A stretch of DNA of 64,000 nucleotides from Pseudomonas lalkuanensis. Its GTDB lineage: Bacteria > Pseudomonadota > Gammaproteobacteria > Pseudomonadales > Pseudomonadaceae. A model generated the notes under the pieces. It saw nothing but the letters and a program-made list of their open reading frames with translations. It was not told the DNA's origin and did no database searches. Where the stretch lies: assembly GCF_008807375.1 (NCBI RefSeq), contig NZ_CP043311.1, forward strand, positions 1,530,001-1,594,000, in the 5' to 3' direction. Position 1 is the stretch's first letter. Each line of letters starts with the position of its first letter. Below are positions 53,225-64,000 of this stretch, in pieces. The position numbers and the translations under genes were made by a program.

Positions 53225-53749
53225 TCAGCTTACGCGCTGGGCTTGGACCAGGCGGTCGGAACCGCCTTCAGCGATACGGTTGGCGCCAGTGCGGTCGGAA
53301 CCACCTTCGGCGATGCGGTTGACGCCGGTACGGTCGGAACCGCCTTCAGCGATACGGTTGGCGCCAGTGCGGTCGGAACCACCTTCGGCGATGCGGTTGG
53401 CGCCGGTACGGTCGGAACCGCCTTCGGCGATGCGGTTGGCGCCAGTGCGGTCGGAACCGCCTTCGGCGATACGGTTGGCGCCGGTACGGTCGGAACCGCC
53501 TTCGGCGATGCGGTTGGCGCCGGTACGGTCGGAACCGCCTTCGGCGATGCGGTTGGCGCCGGTACGGTCGGAACCGCCTTCGGCGATGCGGTTGGCGCCA
53601 GTGCGGTCGGAACCATCTTCGGCAACGCGATCCAGCACCATGTAGCCTTCAGCGACTACCGGGTCGATGGTCTGGGAGGAGGACGGCAGAGCGAAAACAG
53701 AGCTGCTCAGGGTAGCGATGAACAGTGCGGCGATGGCTTGAGTTTTCAT
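53225..53749 (-). CDS. Exported protein with 13-residue tandem repeats
   Basis: The 174-residue protein has a signal peptide (MKTQAIAALFIATLSSSVFA). From residue 40 it has nine full copies and one partial copy of a 13-residue unit NRIAEGGSDRTGA, with variants at the first copy (DRVAEDGSDRTGA) and one TGV copy. No cysteine or hydrophobic stretch occurs in the repeats. The family occurs in pseudomonads and is sometimes named phage infection protein, without firm function. It has its own terminator and is monocistronic. Confidence 0.85.
   Translation of the reverse strand: MKTQAIAALFIATLSSSVFALPSSSQTIDPVVAEGYMVLDRVAEDGSDRTGANRIAEGGSDRTGANRIAEGGSDRTGANRIAEGGSDRTGANRIAEGGSDRTGANRIAEGGSDRTGANRIAEGGSDRTGANRIAEGGSDRTGVNRIAEGGSDRTGANRIAEGGSDRLVQAQRVS
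53252..53632 (-). repeat. 39-bp tandem repeat array, about ten copies
   Basis: The unit includes CGGTCGGAACC once per 39 bp, ten times in all. Copies differ mainly at synonymous third positions (GTGCGG or GTACGG, GATGCGG or GATACGG), while the protein stays constant. This shows selection on the peptide rather than very recent duplication alone. The reading frame is preserved because 39 is a multiple of three. Confidence 0.92.
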
Positions 53750-54101
53750 GGTCTGGGCTCCTCGAAGGGGTGCTGGAAACTGAGTACGGAGCCCATCTTA
53801 CGGATGGGGGGATGATTAAAAAGTGATCATGTCCGATAGAGACCATCAACGCCGTTAATGGTTGGTCTAATCCTTTTACATCAATGGGTTGTGTTGTTTT
53901 ATCCAGCGGTGGGTGGCCGAACCAGACTCCGCAGGTGGACCGGAAAGGCGTGGTCCACCCTACGAAAGCAGCCCAATGTGGGGAGCCGGAAGGAAAAAGT
54001 TCTGCAGGGTGGAAATCGCTTTGCATTTTCACCGCTCGTGCCGAGCCTGGCTCAGATGGTGGACCGATGGAGTGTGCTCCACCCTACAAATGCTTGAGTG
54101 C
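53750..54101. other. Intergenic region with two GGTGGAC hairpins
   Basis: About 350 bp without a gene. Two inverted repeats are seen. One is GGTGGAC (about 53934-53940) paired with GTCCACC about 20 bp away. The other, near 54057-54085, has GGTGGACC paired imperfectly with GCTCCACC. These resemble a second REP-like family. The part before 53900 is AT-richer and may hold the promoter of the tandem-repeat gene. Confidence 0.5.
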
Positions 54102-54134
54102 CGGAAAAAGAAAACGGCCCGCGAGGGGCCGTTT
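54102..54134 (-). terminator. Rho-independent terminator of the bra operon
   Basis: A 9-bp stem AAACGGCCC (54112-54120) pairs with GGGCCGTTT (54126-54134) around GCGAG. On the minus strand it is followed by TTTTCTTTTT-like sequence. It lies just after braG. Confidence 0.85.
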
Positions 54135-54151
54135 CTTTGGAGCGGGGCGCG

Positions 54152-54853
54152 TCAGCCGCCGAGGTAGGCGTCGCGGACCTTGGGGTCGTTGAGCAGGTCG
54201 TCGCCGCTGCCCTGCATGACGATGCGTCCGTTCTCCAGCACGTAGCCACGGTCGGCCAGCTTGAGCGCCTGGTTGGCGTTCTGCTCCACCAGGAAGACGG
54301 TCACGCCATCCTTACGCAGCTGTTCGATGATGTCGAAGATCTGCTGGATGATGATGGGCGCAAGACCCAGGGACGGCTCGTCGAGCAGCAGCAGCTTGGG
54401 CTTGCTCATCAGCGCGCGGCCGATGGCGAGCATCTGCTGTTCGCCGCCGGACATGGTGCCGGCGCGCTGCTCGAAACGCTCCTTCAGGCGCGGGAACAGG
54501 TGCAGCACCTTGTCCATTTGCTCCTGGTAGTCGCCCTTTTCAGTGAAGAAACCGCCCATGGCCAGGTTCTCTTCGACGGTCAGGCGAGCGAACACGCGGC
54601 GGCCTTCCGGCACGACGGCGATGCTCTTGCGCATGATGTCGTAGGACTCCTGCCCAACCAGCTCCTCGCCTTCATAGCGGATGCTGCCGCTGGCCGCGCG
54701 CGGCGAGCCGCAGAGGGTCATCAGCAGGGTCGACTTGCCGGCGCCGTTGGCACCGATCAGGGTGACGATCTCGCCTTTCTTCACATCCATGCTGACGCCG
54801 TGCAGCGCCTGGATCTTGCCGTAGAAGGTGGAAACCTTGTCGAAAGTAAGCAT
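54152..54853 (-). CDS. braG: Branched-chain amino acid ABC transporter ATPase BraG (LivF)
   Basis: This is the second ATPase of the high-affinity Leu/Ile/Val uptake system. The 233-residue protein has Walker A GANGAGKST, the signature MSGGEQQMLAIGRAL, Walker B LLLDEPSLGL and the switch His region. Its length and the LivF-specific C-terminus (VRDAYLGG) match. It is the last gene of the operon, 3 bp after braF, and ends at a strong terminator. Confidence 0.95.
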   Translation of the reverse strand: MLTFDKVSTFYGKIQALHGVSMDVKKGEIVTLIGANGAGKSTLLMTLCGSPRAASGSIRYEGEELVGQESYDIMRKSIAVVPEGRRVFARLTVEENLAMGGFFTEKGDYQEQMDKVLHLFPRLKERFEQRAGTMSGGEQQMLAIGRALMSKPKLLLLDEPSLGLAPIIIQQIFDIIEQLRKDGVTVFLVEQNANQALKLADRGYVLENGRIVMQGSGDDLLNDPKVRDAYLGG

Positions 54854-54856
54854 GGC

Positions 54857-55620
54857 TCAGGCCTCCCCCAGATAGGCTTTGATCACGTCGGGGTTGTTGC
54901 GGATCTGCTCCGGCGTGCCGTCGGCCAGGGGGGTACCCTGGTTGATCACGTAGATGTGGTCGGAAATGCTCATCACCAGCTTCATGTCGTGCTCGATCAG
55001 CAGCACGGTCACGTTGTGCTCGTTACGCAGCATGGCGATCAGCGCCTTGAGATCGTCGGTCTCACGGGGGTTGAGGCCGGCGGCCGGCTCGTCGAGCATC
55101 AGGATGCGCGGACGGGTCATCATGCAGCGGGCGATTTCCAGGCGGCGCTGCTGACCGTAGGCCAGGGTGCCGGCCGGACGGTTGGCGACTTCGGTCAGGT
55201 TGACCTTTTCCAGCCAGTGGGCGGCGTAGTCCATGGCCTCGCGTTCGCTCTTGCGGAAGCCCGGGGTCTTCAGCAGGCCGGCGAGGAAGTTGGTGTTGAG
55301 GTGGCGGTGCTGGGCGACCAGCAGGTTCTCCACCGCCGTCATTTCCTTGAACAGGCGGACGTTCTGGAAGGTCCGCACCACGCCCTTGCGAGCGATCTTG
55401 TGGCCCGGCAGGGCTTCGATCTGCTCGCCATCCAGGCGGATGCTGCCGGAGGTCGGCTGGTAGAAGCCGGTCAGGCAGTTGAACACGGTGGTCTTGCCGG
55501 CGCCGTTCGGGCCGATCATGGATACGACTTGTTTTTCCTGAACGGTCAGACCCACCCCGTTGACGGCCAGGAGGCCGCCGAAGCGCATGGTGAGACCGCT
55601 TACTTCGAGAATCGCGCGGC

Positions 55621-55624
<4 letters not shown>
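54857..55624 (-). CDS. braF: Branched-chain amino acid ABC transporter ATPase BraF (LivG)
   Basis: The 255-residue ATPase has Walker [10 protein letters not shown], a LivG-type insertion (about residues 80-135), the variant signature [15 protein letters not shown] and Walker [12 protein letters not shown]. It ends VIKAYLGEA. It pairs with BraG to energise uptake. Its start overlaps the braE stop by 4 bp. Confidence 0.95.
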
Positions 55625-57797
<2,173 letters not shown>

Positions 57798-57867
57798 TCC
57801 CTAACTCCTCGGGCATCACGAAAAGCGGCGCTTGTGGCGCAGCGGAGCCCGTAAAACACGGATAAAC

Positions 57868-57895
57868 AAAGCCCACTGCCTAAGCAGTGGGCTTT
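57868..57895 (-). terminator. Hairpin between braC and braD (partial terminator)
   Basis: A perfect 12-bp stem AAAGCCCACTGC (57868-57879) pairs with 57884-57895 around CTAA. Transcription of the minus strand meets it after braC. Such intercistronic hairpins commonly lower expression of the membrane and ATPase genes relative to the abundant binding protein; that effect here is inferred. Confidence 0.8.
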
Positions 57896-57912
57896 GCGTT
57901 CAGGCGGGAAGC

Positions 57913-59034
57913 TTATTTAGCTTCGGTCTTGGTGCCGTCCTTGTGCCACTCGTAAACCACGAAGCTGAAGTCCTTCAGATCGCCCTTCTCGTCGAAGGCC
58001 AGGGTACCGGTCGGGGTGTCGAACGAGTTGGCGCGCAGGGCAGCTGCGACCTTGGCGGTGTCGTCTTCGCCGGCTTTCTTGATGCCGTCGGCGATGACTT
58101 TCACGGCGGCGTAAGCCGGGAACACGAACGGACCGCTCGGGTCTTCGTTCTTGGCCTTGAAGGCGTCTACCAGGGCCTGGTTCTTCGGATCCTGGTCGAA
58201 GGACTTCGGCAGGGTTACCAGCAGGCCTTCGGAAGCCGGGCCAGCGATGGCGGACAGTTCCTTGTTGCCTACGCCTTCCGGACCCATGAAGCGGACTTTC
58301 AGGCCTTTTTCAGCCGACTGGCGCAGCAGCAGGCCCAGTTCCGGGTGGTAGCCGCCGTAGTAGACGAAGTCCACGCCGGTCTGCTTCAGCTTGGCAACGA
58401 TGGTGGAGAAGTCCTTGTCGCCGGCGTTGATGCCTTCGAACAGCGGAACCTTGATGCCTTTGGCTTCCAGGGTCTGCTTCACGGCAGTGGCGATGCCTTC
58501 GCCGTACTGCTGCTTGTCGTGGATGACGGCAACAGCCTTCGGCTTGACGTGGTCAGCGATGAAGTTGCCGGCGGTCGGGCCCTGCAGGCTGTCGAGGCCG
58601 ATGGTGCGGAATACCAGCTGGTAACCGCGGGAGGTGATGTCCGGGCTGGTGGAAGCCGCGGTGATCATCAGGACGCCTTCGTCTTCGTAGATGTCGGACG
58701 CAGGCTGGGTGGAGCTGGAGCAGAGGTGGCCAACCACGTAGTGAATACCGTCGTTGACGATCTTGTTGGCTACGGCGACGGCCTGTTTCGGATCGCACGC
58801 GTCGTCATACACCACGCCTTCGAGCTGAGCGCCGTTCACCCCGCCGGCCTTGTTGATCTGCTCGATCGCCATCTTGGCGCCAATGAATTGCATCTCACCG
58901 TACTGGGCAACCGCACCGGTCACCGGACCTGCCAGGGCGATCTTGATGGTGTCGGCTGCTACGGAGTAGCTGGCGACACCGGCCAGAGCCATGGCGGCGA
59001 ACAGTTTGGAAATCTGCTTGGTAGCCTTGTTCAT
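57913..59034 (-). CDS. braC: Branched-chain amino acid periplasmic binding protein BraC (LivK type)
   Basis: The 373-residue protein has a signal peptide (SKLFAAMALAGVASYSVAA) and the periplasmic-binding-protein type I fold with LIV signature IKIALAGPVTGAVAQYGEMQ. A disulphide is likely between the two Cys in YDDACDPKQAV and VVGHLCSSS. It captures Leu, Ile, Val, Ala or Thr in the periplasm. It heads the bra operon. Confidence 0.95.
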   Translation of the reverse strand: MNKATKQISKLFAAMALAGVASYSVAADTIKIALAGPVTGAVAQYGEMQFIGAKMAIEQINKAGGVNGAQLEGVVYDDACDPKQAVAVANKIVNDGIHYVVGHLCSSSTQPASDIYEDEGVLMITAASTSPDITSRGYQLVFRTIGLDSLQGPTAGNFIADHVKPKAVAVIHDKQQYGEGIATAVKQTLEAKGIKVPLFEGINAGDKDFSTIVAKLKQTGVDFVYYGGYHPELGLLLRQSAEKGLKVRFMGPEGVGNKELSAIAGPASEGLLVTLPKSFDQDPKNQALVDAFKAKNEDPSGPFVFPAYAAVKVIADGIKKAGEDDTAKVAAALRANSFDTPTGTLAFDEKGDLKDFSFVVYEWHKDGTKTEAK

Positions 59035-59339
59035 AGTGCTCCACTCTTGTGTTTTTCGTTGTTGTTGTCCTGTTTGCCGGAGCTACGGGACAGGGAATTG
59101 CACCCCGCCAACACCCCCCCGGCAACTGTACCGGAACAGTGTAGATTGCTGATTTACGGCTTGAAAAGTCAGGTTTTGATGGCGGAATGATCTTGTGTCG
59201 CTTAATCGAAACAAACGTATAGAAATACGGCGTGCCTTGAGAGTGGTTGGCGGCGTCAAGCTGGGCTTGTCTGAATGTTGACCGACGCTATCATTGCGCC
59301 CCCCAAATCCATTCGTTACCAACCAACACAAAACAAGCC
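59035..59339. other. Divergent control region of braC and DUF2288 genes
   Basis: About 305 bp between divergent genes, with AT-rich parts near 59140-59230. It should hold the braC promoter and the promoter of the DUF2288 gene. No clear Lrp or sigma-54 site was recognised by eye. Confidence 0.4.
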
Positions 59340-59657
59340 ATGAACGATAACGCTAGCACCCTCTATGCCAAGCTGCTCGGCGAAACCGCCGCCATCACCT
59401 GGGAAGAGCTTCAGCCCTTCTTCGCCCGTGGCGCGCTGCTCTGGGTGGAAGGCGCCGAGGACCTGGTAGGCGTGGCACTGGCCGTGGCCGAGGATGACAA
59501 GGCGCGGATTTCGGCCCTGCTGGCCGCCGGCAAGCTGAGCAAGGTCGAGGAAGATCGTGCCCAGGACCTGCTGGCGCGCGACCCGAAACTCTGGGCTGTA
59601 GTGGTAGCGCCCTGGGTACTGATCCAGGAGCGGGACGAGGCGCCTACCCGTCACTGA
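59340..59657 (+). CDS. DUF2288 family protein
   Basis: The protein is 105 residues from ATG 59340 (MNDNASTLYAKLLGETAAIT). It shows the DUF2288 pattern ETAAITWEELQPFFARGALL and ends with a PWVLIQERDE region. It is cytosolic and of unknown function. The frame is open from 59247 but the upstream part lies in the promoter region. It is divergent from braC. Confidence 0.85.
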   Translation: MNDNASTLYAKLLGETAAITWEELQPFFARGALLWVEGAEDLVGVALAVAEDDKARISALLAAGKLSKVEEDRAQDLLARDPKLWAVVVAPWVLIQERDEAPTRH

Positions 59658-59804
59658 CGGAGCGCCCGAATGGAGGCCAGGGAAGGCGTCCAGAAGTGTG
59701 CCGGCCGCCTGATCGCGCACTGATCAGGAGCAACCGGCGAATCCGGTGTGGCGAGCTAGACTCAATCCACCTTCTTCATTTATTGACCAACAGGGAGCGT
59801 CATC

Positions 59805-60170
59805 ATGTTCGAACCAGGCCATGTACATCGGGCCAGCGTGCCCGGATTGCCGGGGCAGAAATTCTCCATCGACCTTTATTACGAAGCACGTCCGAATGCG
59901 AAGGAAGGCACCATGCTGCACTTCCGCATGGTGGGTGAGATCGACGGCAGGCAGTTCTCGGAAGAGTTCGAGATGCATCGCGATACGGCGTTCAACTTCG
60001 CCGCGGTGATTTCCAAGGTGGCAGTGAAAAACGGGCTGCACCCCAACACCACGCTGATCATGCGCAACCACAAGGAATACGACAAAATCTTCGAAGACAT
60101 CCGCCGAATTCTCGGTGCCGAGCCGGGTGAGGCGGTGAACTTGGATCATCTGGAGAAGGACGGTCTCTGA
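59805..60170 (+). CDS. DUF5064-like family protein
   Basis: The 121-residue protein (MFEPGHVHRASVPGLPGQKF) has the beta-rich pattern of the Pseudomonas DUF5064 family, including SEEFEMHRDTAFNFAAVIS. It is cytosolic with no cysteine. It has a GGGAGCG ribosome site upstream. The function is unknown. A REP pair follows. Confidence 0.78.
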   Translation: MFEPGHVHRASVPGLPGQKFSIDLYYEARPNAKEGTMLHFRMVGEIDGRQFSEEFEMHRDTAFNFAAVISKVAVKNGLHPNTTLIMRNHKEYDKIFEDIRRILGAEPGEAVNLDHLEKDGL

Positions 60171-60208
60171 CCGATCACCTGCCCAGGCAATTCGGCTTGG
60201 GCTCTTCT

Positions 60209-60306
60209 TGTGGGGGCGAATTCATTCGCAAAGGGCAGCAACGCTGCCCCTGAGTATTTCGGAGGGCAGCCCTTCGGACTGCCAAGCGATTGAAATCGCC
60301 CCCACA
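60209..60306. repeat. Inverted REP pair (REPIN-like)
   Basis: The left unit TGTGGGGGCGAATTCATTCGC and the right unit GCGATTGAAATCGCCCCCACA are separated by about 55 bp. The spacer holds a second hairpin (GGGCAGC and GCTGCCC, 60233-60250). The copy sits between the DUF5064-like gene and the converging phnE end. Confidence 0.78.
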
Positions 60307-60317
60307 GTTTCGTCCGC

Positions 60318-61082
60318 CTATGCACTGACCCAGCGCTGGCGCATCCAGCCGCTCAAGGCATCCACACCCAACACGAGTACCAGCATGGCGAGGATCACGC
60401 TGGCGGCCTGGGCTTCCTGGAACAGGGACAGGCTCATGTAGAGCATCTGCCCGAGGCCGCCGGCACCGACGAAGCCCAGTACGCTGGCCATGCGGATGTT
60501 GTTCTCCCAGCGATAGAGCATGTAGGCCACCAGTTGCGGCCAGACTGCCGGCAGGGTGCCGTAGCAGAAGGCGTTGATGCGTCCGCCGCCGTTCAGGCGG
60601 ATGGCTTCGGCCGGTTCCGCCGGGGTGTTTTCCAGGGCTTCGGCAAACAGCCGGCCGAGCACGCCTGCGGTATGCAGGGCCAGGGCCAGCGTGCCGGCGT
60701 TCGGGCCGAGGCCCGCAGCCAGCACCATCAACGCCGCCCAGACCAGTTCCGGCACGGCGCGCAGGGCGTTGAGCAGCAGCCGCGCGCCACCCTGGGCAGC
60801 ACTGCCGAAGCGGCCGGCGGCGGGTATGGCGAGCAGCATCCCCAGCAAGGCCGCCAGCAGGGTGCCCAGCGCCGACATGGCGAGGGTTTCCAGGGCGCCC
60901 CGGCCGATGGCCGCAAAGTGCGGGGCAGACAGGTCAGGCTTGAGGAAACGCACCGCGTAGCTGCCCATCTGTTGCAGGGCATCGCCACTGGCCAGGGCGC
61001 CGAGATCGATGCCCAGCCACGCGAAGGAGCCGATCGCCGCCGCCAGCAGGGCGAGAAGCACCAGGATATTGCCCGGCTTCAC
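60318..61082 (-). CDS. phnE: Phosphonate-type ABC transporter permease (PhnE, second)
   Basis: The 254-residue permease starts at a GTG overlapping the stop of the upstream permease (GTGA). It has about six helices and the family loop [20 protein letters not shown]. Together with the first PhnE it would form the membrane pore. The long frame open to 61565 lies inside the other permease and is not used. The family transports phosphonate, phosphite or related oxyanions. Confidence 0.88.
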   Translation of the reverse strand: MKPGNILVLLALLAAAIGSFAWLGIDLGALASGDALQQMGSYAVRFLKPDLSAPHFAAIGRGALETLAMSALGTLLAALLGMLLAIPAAGRFGSAAQGGARLLLNALRAVPELVWAALMVLAAGLGPNAGTLALALHTAGVLGRLFAEALENTPAEPAEAIRLNGGGRINAFCYGTLPAVWPQLVAYMLYRWENNIRMASVLGFVGAGGLGQMLYMSLSLFQEAQAASVILAMLVLVLGVDALSGWMRQRWVSA

Positions 61083-61906
61083 GCGAACCTCCCGCGCAGA
61101 AAGCGGCTGAGCTGGTCGGCCAGCAACACCAGGGCGAGGAAGGTCAGCAGCATGCTGGCCACTTCGCCACCGGCGAACATGCGCATGGACAGGTCCATCT
61201 GCTGGCCCAGGCCGCCGGCGCCGACGAAGCCCATCACCACCGAGGCGCGCACCGCGCACTCCCAGCGGTAGACCGTGTAGGAAATCATCTCCGCCGCGGC
61301 AACGGGCAGCACCCCGTAGGCGAAGGCCGCCAGGCGCGGGCTGCCGGCGGCGAGCAGGGCACGGGTGGGGCGCGGGTCGACGGATTCGAAGATTTCCGCA
61401 TAGACCTTGCCGAGCATGCCGCTGTAGGTGATGGCGATGGCCAGAACCCCGGCAGTGGGGCCCAGGCCCACGGCGCGAACGAACAGCAGCGCCCAGACGA
61501 TCTCCGGCACGCTGCGCAGGAAAATCAGCAGCCCGCGCACCGGCCAGCGCAGGGCCTGCGCCCACCAGGCCGGGCGACCGCCACGGGCCAGCGCGGACAG
61601 CGACAGTGCGCGGCTGGCCCAGAGCGAAGCGGGCAGGGCGATCAGCAGCGCAAGGCTCATGCCGGCGGTAGCGATGGCCAGGGTTTCCAGGGTGGCCCGG
61701 CCCAACAGCAGGAGGAATTCCTCGCCATGCTCCGGAGGCCAGAAGGCGGAGAGGAACTGCCCCATGGTGCGGGCGTTGCCTTCATCCAGCAGGACGGCGG
61801 GGTTCAGCTCGCTCAGTTCCAGGCCGGGCCAGAGCAGCGCCAGGGCCAGCAGGGTGAGCAGCAGCCGGGGCAGCGCCGCGGGGTCGCGAGGGGAAGACTT
61901 CAGCAT
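61079..61906 (-). CDS. phnE: Phosphonate-type ABC transporter permease (PhnE, first)
   Basis: The 275-residue permease has about six helices and the loop [20 protein letters not shown]. It pairs with the second permease. The start overlaps the phnC stop region, so phnD-phnC-phnE-phnE are a single operon on the minus strand. The two permeases are only partly alike, which suggests a heterodimer. Confidence 0.88.
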   Translation of the reverse strand: MLKSSPRDPAALPRLLLTLLALALLWPGLELSELNPAVLLDEGNARTMGQFLSAFWPPEHGEEFLLLLGRATLETLAIATAGMSLALLIALPASLWASRALSLSALARGGRPAWWAQALRWPVRGLLIFLRSVPEIVWALLFVRAVGLGPTAGVLAIAITYSGMLGKVYAEIFESVDPRPTRALLAAGSPRLAAFAYGVLPVAAAEMISYTVYRWECAVRASVVMGFVGAGGLGQQMDLSMRMFAGGEVASMLLTFLALVLLADQLSRFLRGRFA

Positions 61907-62706
61907 CGCGGAATATGCAGTACGGGCGGCGCCACGGGCGGGGAGGACGGTAGATCGCCGCGCAATTGCTCGTTGGCGTAGAGGCTATCCAGATCGGCCT
62001 GAGTCACGGCCTCGCGGGGGCGATCGAAGGCGATACGGCCATCCCGTACGCCGACAATGCGCGGGAAGTGCGCCAGGGCCAGCTCCACCGCGTGCAGGCT
62101 GGCCAGCAGGGTAATACCACGGCGGCTGGCATCGGCGCAGAGCACGCCGAGGGTGTGGTCGGCCAGCACCGGATCCATTGCGGAAACCGGTTCGTCGGCG
62201 AGGATCAGGTCCGGCGTCTGGTAGAGCACGCGGGCGATGCCCACCCGCTGCAATTGGCCGCCGGAGAGCTGGTCGCAGCGCTCGAAGAGTTTCTCGGCCA
62301 GATCGAGCCGGGCCAGCGCGGCCTGGGCGCCGGCTCCGTCCAGCGGGTGCAGCAGGCTGAGCAAACCCCTGGCCAGGGACCACTGGCCGAGCTTGCCGGC
62401 CAGCACGGCAGTGACCACCCGCTGGCGTGGTGGAAGCGGTGGGGCCTGGTGGACCAGGCCGATGCGCGCGCGCAGTCGCTGGCGTTCCCGCACGGAGAGT
62501 GACCAGGGCGCAGCGCCGAGCAGCTGGAGCTGCCCGGCAGAGGGCTTGAGGCTGGTGGCCAGCAGGCGCAGCAGGCTGGTCTTGCCGGCACCGGAGGGGC
62601 CGATGATGGCGACGCGCTCGCCGTTGCCGACGTTCAGGTCGATGCCCTTGAGCGCCGGCTGGCCGTTGGCGTGGACCAGGTCCACGCCATGTAGCGACAG
62701 GCTCAC
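61900..62706 (-). CDS. phnC: Phosphonate-type ABC transporter ATPase (PhnC)
   Basis: The 268-residue ATPase has Walker [10 protein letters not shown], the signature [15 protein letters not shown], Walker [12 protein letters not shown] and the switch His in SLHAVEL. It ends with a Pro-rich tail of about 20 residues. It overlaps the phnD stop by 4 bp. It powers the two PhnE permeases. Confidence 0.92.
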   Translation of the reverse strand: MSLSLHGVDLVHANGQPALKGIDLNVGNGERVAIIGPSGAGKTSLLRLLATSLKPSAGQLQLLGAAPWSLSVRERQRLRARIGLVHQAPPLPPRQRVVTAVLAGKLGQWSLARGLLSLLHPLDGAGAQAALARLDLAEKLFERCDQLSGGQLQRVGIARVLYQTPDLILADEPVSAMDPVLADHTLGVLCADASRRGITLLASLHAVELALAHFPRIVGVRDGRIAFDRPREAVTQADLDSLYANEQLRGDLPSSPPVAPPVLHIPRC

Positions 62707-63554
62707 TTCAAGAGGCCGGCCGAGCGTGCGGCTTCCTCGATGCCCTGGTAGTTCTCGGGCTTGGTCGGAATGAAGCGGCTGGCGGCCTGCAGGTCGAGGA
62801 TCGCCTTGTGCTCCGGGTTGGCCGGGTCGAGGGAGAGGAAGGCCTGCTTGATCTTCTCGGCCAGGGCCGGGTCGAGGGTGCCACGCACGGTCCAGTTGTA
62901 GTCGTAGTAGGTCGGGGTGGTGGCGAAAACCTTCACCTTGCCGGTGTCGACCTTGCCGGCGTCCACCAGCTTCTGCCAGACGCTGGCGTTGAGCACGCCG
63001 CCGTCCACCTTGCCGGCCTGGACCCAGGCCACGGTGGCGTCGTGGGCGCCGGAGTAGGCGACGCGGGAGAAGAACTGCTCGGGCACGATGCCGTCCTTCT
63101 GCATGAAGTAGCGTGGCATCAGGCTGCCGGAGGTGGAGGACACCGAACCGAAGGCGAAGGTCTTGCCCTTGAGGTCCTGCAGGGACTTCACCGCCGGGTC
63201 GGCGCTGATGAACTTGCTGGTGAACTTCTCGTCCTGCTCACGCTGCACCAGCGGGATGGCGTTGCCGGTCTTCAGGCGAGTCTGGACGAAGGTGAAGCCG
63301 CCGAGCCAGGCCATGTCCAGGCGGTCGGCCGCCAGGGATTCGACCACCGCGGCGTAGTCGGCCACGGGTACGAACTCGACCTTCATGCCCAGTTGCTGCT
63401 CGAGGTAGGCGCCGAGCGGCTTGAACTTGCGCAGCAGTTCGGTGGGGGCTTCATCGGGAATGGCCGAAACCTTGAGGACCTCGGCGGCCTGGGACACGAC
63501 AGCGGAAACGGACAGGGCGATACCTGCCACGAGGGCGAGAGAGCGTTTGAACAT
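62703..63554 (-). CDS. phnD: Phosphonate-type ABC transporter substrate-binding protein (PhnD)
   Basis: The 283-residue protein starts at the Met complementary to 63552-63554 ([20 protein letters not shown]), which begins a signal peptide cut near SQA-AEV. The mature protein begins [19 protein letters not shown] and has the phosphonate-binding-protein layout. Related Pseudomonas proteins have been named putative selenate-binding because of gene context elsewhere, so the ligand could be phosphonate, phosphite or selenate. No catabolic phn genes are in view. Confidence 0.88.
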   Translation of the reverse strand: MFKRSLALVAGIALSVSAVVSQAAEVLKVSAIPDEAPTELLRKFKPLGAYLEQQLGMKVEFVPVADYAAVVESLAADRLDMAWLGGFTFVQTRLKTGNAIPLVQREQDEKFTSKFISADPAVKSLQDLKGKTFAFGSVSSTSGSLMPRYFMQKDGIVPEQFFSRVAYSGAHDATVAWVQAGKVDGGVLNASVWQKLVDAGKVDTGKVKVFATTPTYYDYNWTVRGTLDPALAEKIKQAFLSLDPANPEHKAILDLQAASRFIPTKPENYQGIEEAARSAGLLK

Positions 63555-63679
63555 GGGATTCTCCGGTTCAATAGCGGAAAAGGCTGGCGGATTATAGTGG
63601 CCGCTTGAGCGCATGGAAGCTCCAAGTTGCAGAGCAGGCGTTTAAGATGTGCGTTTAGCCAATCGCCTGGAGTCTTGGC

Positions 63680-64000
63680 ATGACCGATTCCCTGCCTTCC
63701 CTCGCCTTCGCCGGCATCGGCCTGATGGGCCTGCCGATGACCCGTCGCCTGCTGGCTGCGGGCTTTCCGCTGACCGTTTGGAACCGCTCTCCGGAGAAAT
63801 GCGCGCCGCTGCTGGAGCAGGGTGCCCGCTACGTGAAGACCCCGGCCGAACTCTGTGCCGAGGCGGATATCGTCATGCTCTGCCTGGCAGATACCCGGGT
63901 GGTGCGCAAGGTGGTGTTCGGCGAGGGCGGCATAGTCGAAGGCGCGAAACCGGGCCAGTTGCTGGTGGATTTCTCCAGCCTGGAACCGGCCGCCACCCGC
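63680..64000 (+). CDS. 3-hydroxyisobutyrate-dehydrogenase-family protein, 5' part
   Basis: The gene begins at ATG 63680 after GGAG and runs off the right edge, so 107 residues are seen. The NAD(P)-binding motif FAGIGLMGLPMTRRLL and the substrate region VDFSSLEPAATR mark a beta-hydroxyacid dehydrogenase (3-hydroxyisobutyrate or tartronate-semialdehyde type). It is divergent from the phn operon with a 125-bp gap. The exact substrate is unknown. Confidence 0.85.
   Translation, partial: MTDSLPSLAFAGIGLMGLPMTRRLLAAGFPLTVWNRSPEKCAPLLEQGARYVKTPAELCAEADIVMLCLADTRVVRKVVFGEGGIVEGAKPGQLLVDFSSLEPAATR

Noticed and set aside
53252..53632. Possible CRISPR-like array
   Set aside because: The 39-bp units are directly adjacent with no unique spacers and encode an in-frame peptide repeat after a signal peptide.

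Overview
The window is high-GC chromosomal DNA that reads as a gamma-proteobacterium of the genus Pseudomonas (or a close split-off). The evidence is the gene order lepA-lepB-DUF4845-rnc-era-recO-pdxJ, a braC/braDEFG branched-chain amino acid operon, Pseudomonas-restricted families (DUF5064-like, DUF3077-like, DUF6916-like), and many copies of a REP element built around GAATTCATTCGC. No tRNA, rRNA, CRISPR array, integrase or transposase was seen, so most of the window looks like stable chromosome with accessory inserts. Species cannot be fixed from the sequence alone.

Layout. 1-5508: translation and RNA core operon (lepA 3' part, lepB, DUF4845 protein, rnc, era, recO, pdxJ). 5757-8844: the mdtJI-type SMR pair, a LysR regulator, a divergent azoreductase and a third SMR protein. 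8924-16743: a bifunctional penicillin-binding protein, a methyltransferase, an amino-acid permease, a lipoprotein, a VOC protein and an aldo/keto reductase. 16926-37482: a 20.5-kb accessory block with a periplasmic adaptor, a GAF-like/HlyD fusion, an M50 protease/HlyD fusion, an Asp/Asn beta-hydroxylase-like protein, a sulfotransferase-like protein, a GNAT, a DUF6916 protein, two tail-collar-like proteins, a 3559-residue LEPR-motif surface protein with seven exact 306-bp repeats, and a TolC-like lipoprotein. 37592-41216: copper operon copA, a Met/His-rich protein, copB and a His-tailed cytochrome c, with a putative CopR box upstream. 41435-48785: DUF3300/DUF2950 pair, membrane proteins of unknown role, small proteins, PpiC and a LysR. 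48924-53749: aldehyde dehydrogenase, atypical SDR, glutamate-synthase-like FMN protein and a secreted 13-residue tandem-repeat protein. 54152-59034: bra/liv ABC operon. 59340-64000: DUF2288 and DUF5064-like proteins, a phosphonate-type ABC transporter (phnD-C-E-E) and the start of a beta-hydroxyacid dehydrogenase.

The most unusual part is the 16926-37482 block. The giant protein has no visible Sec signal, RTX repeats or Type-1 C-terminal signal. The block carries two or three HlyD-type adaptors, a membrane protease and a TolC-like channel, but no ABC ATPase. I propose that it is a dedicated export and maturation system for the LEPR-motif protein. The hydroxylase, sulfotransferase and acetyltransferase would be candidate modifying enzymes and the collar-like proteins possible co-exported cargo. 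This is inference from gene content and order.
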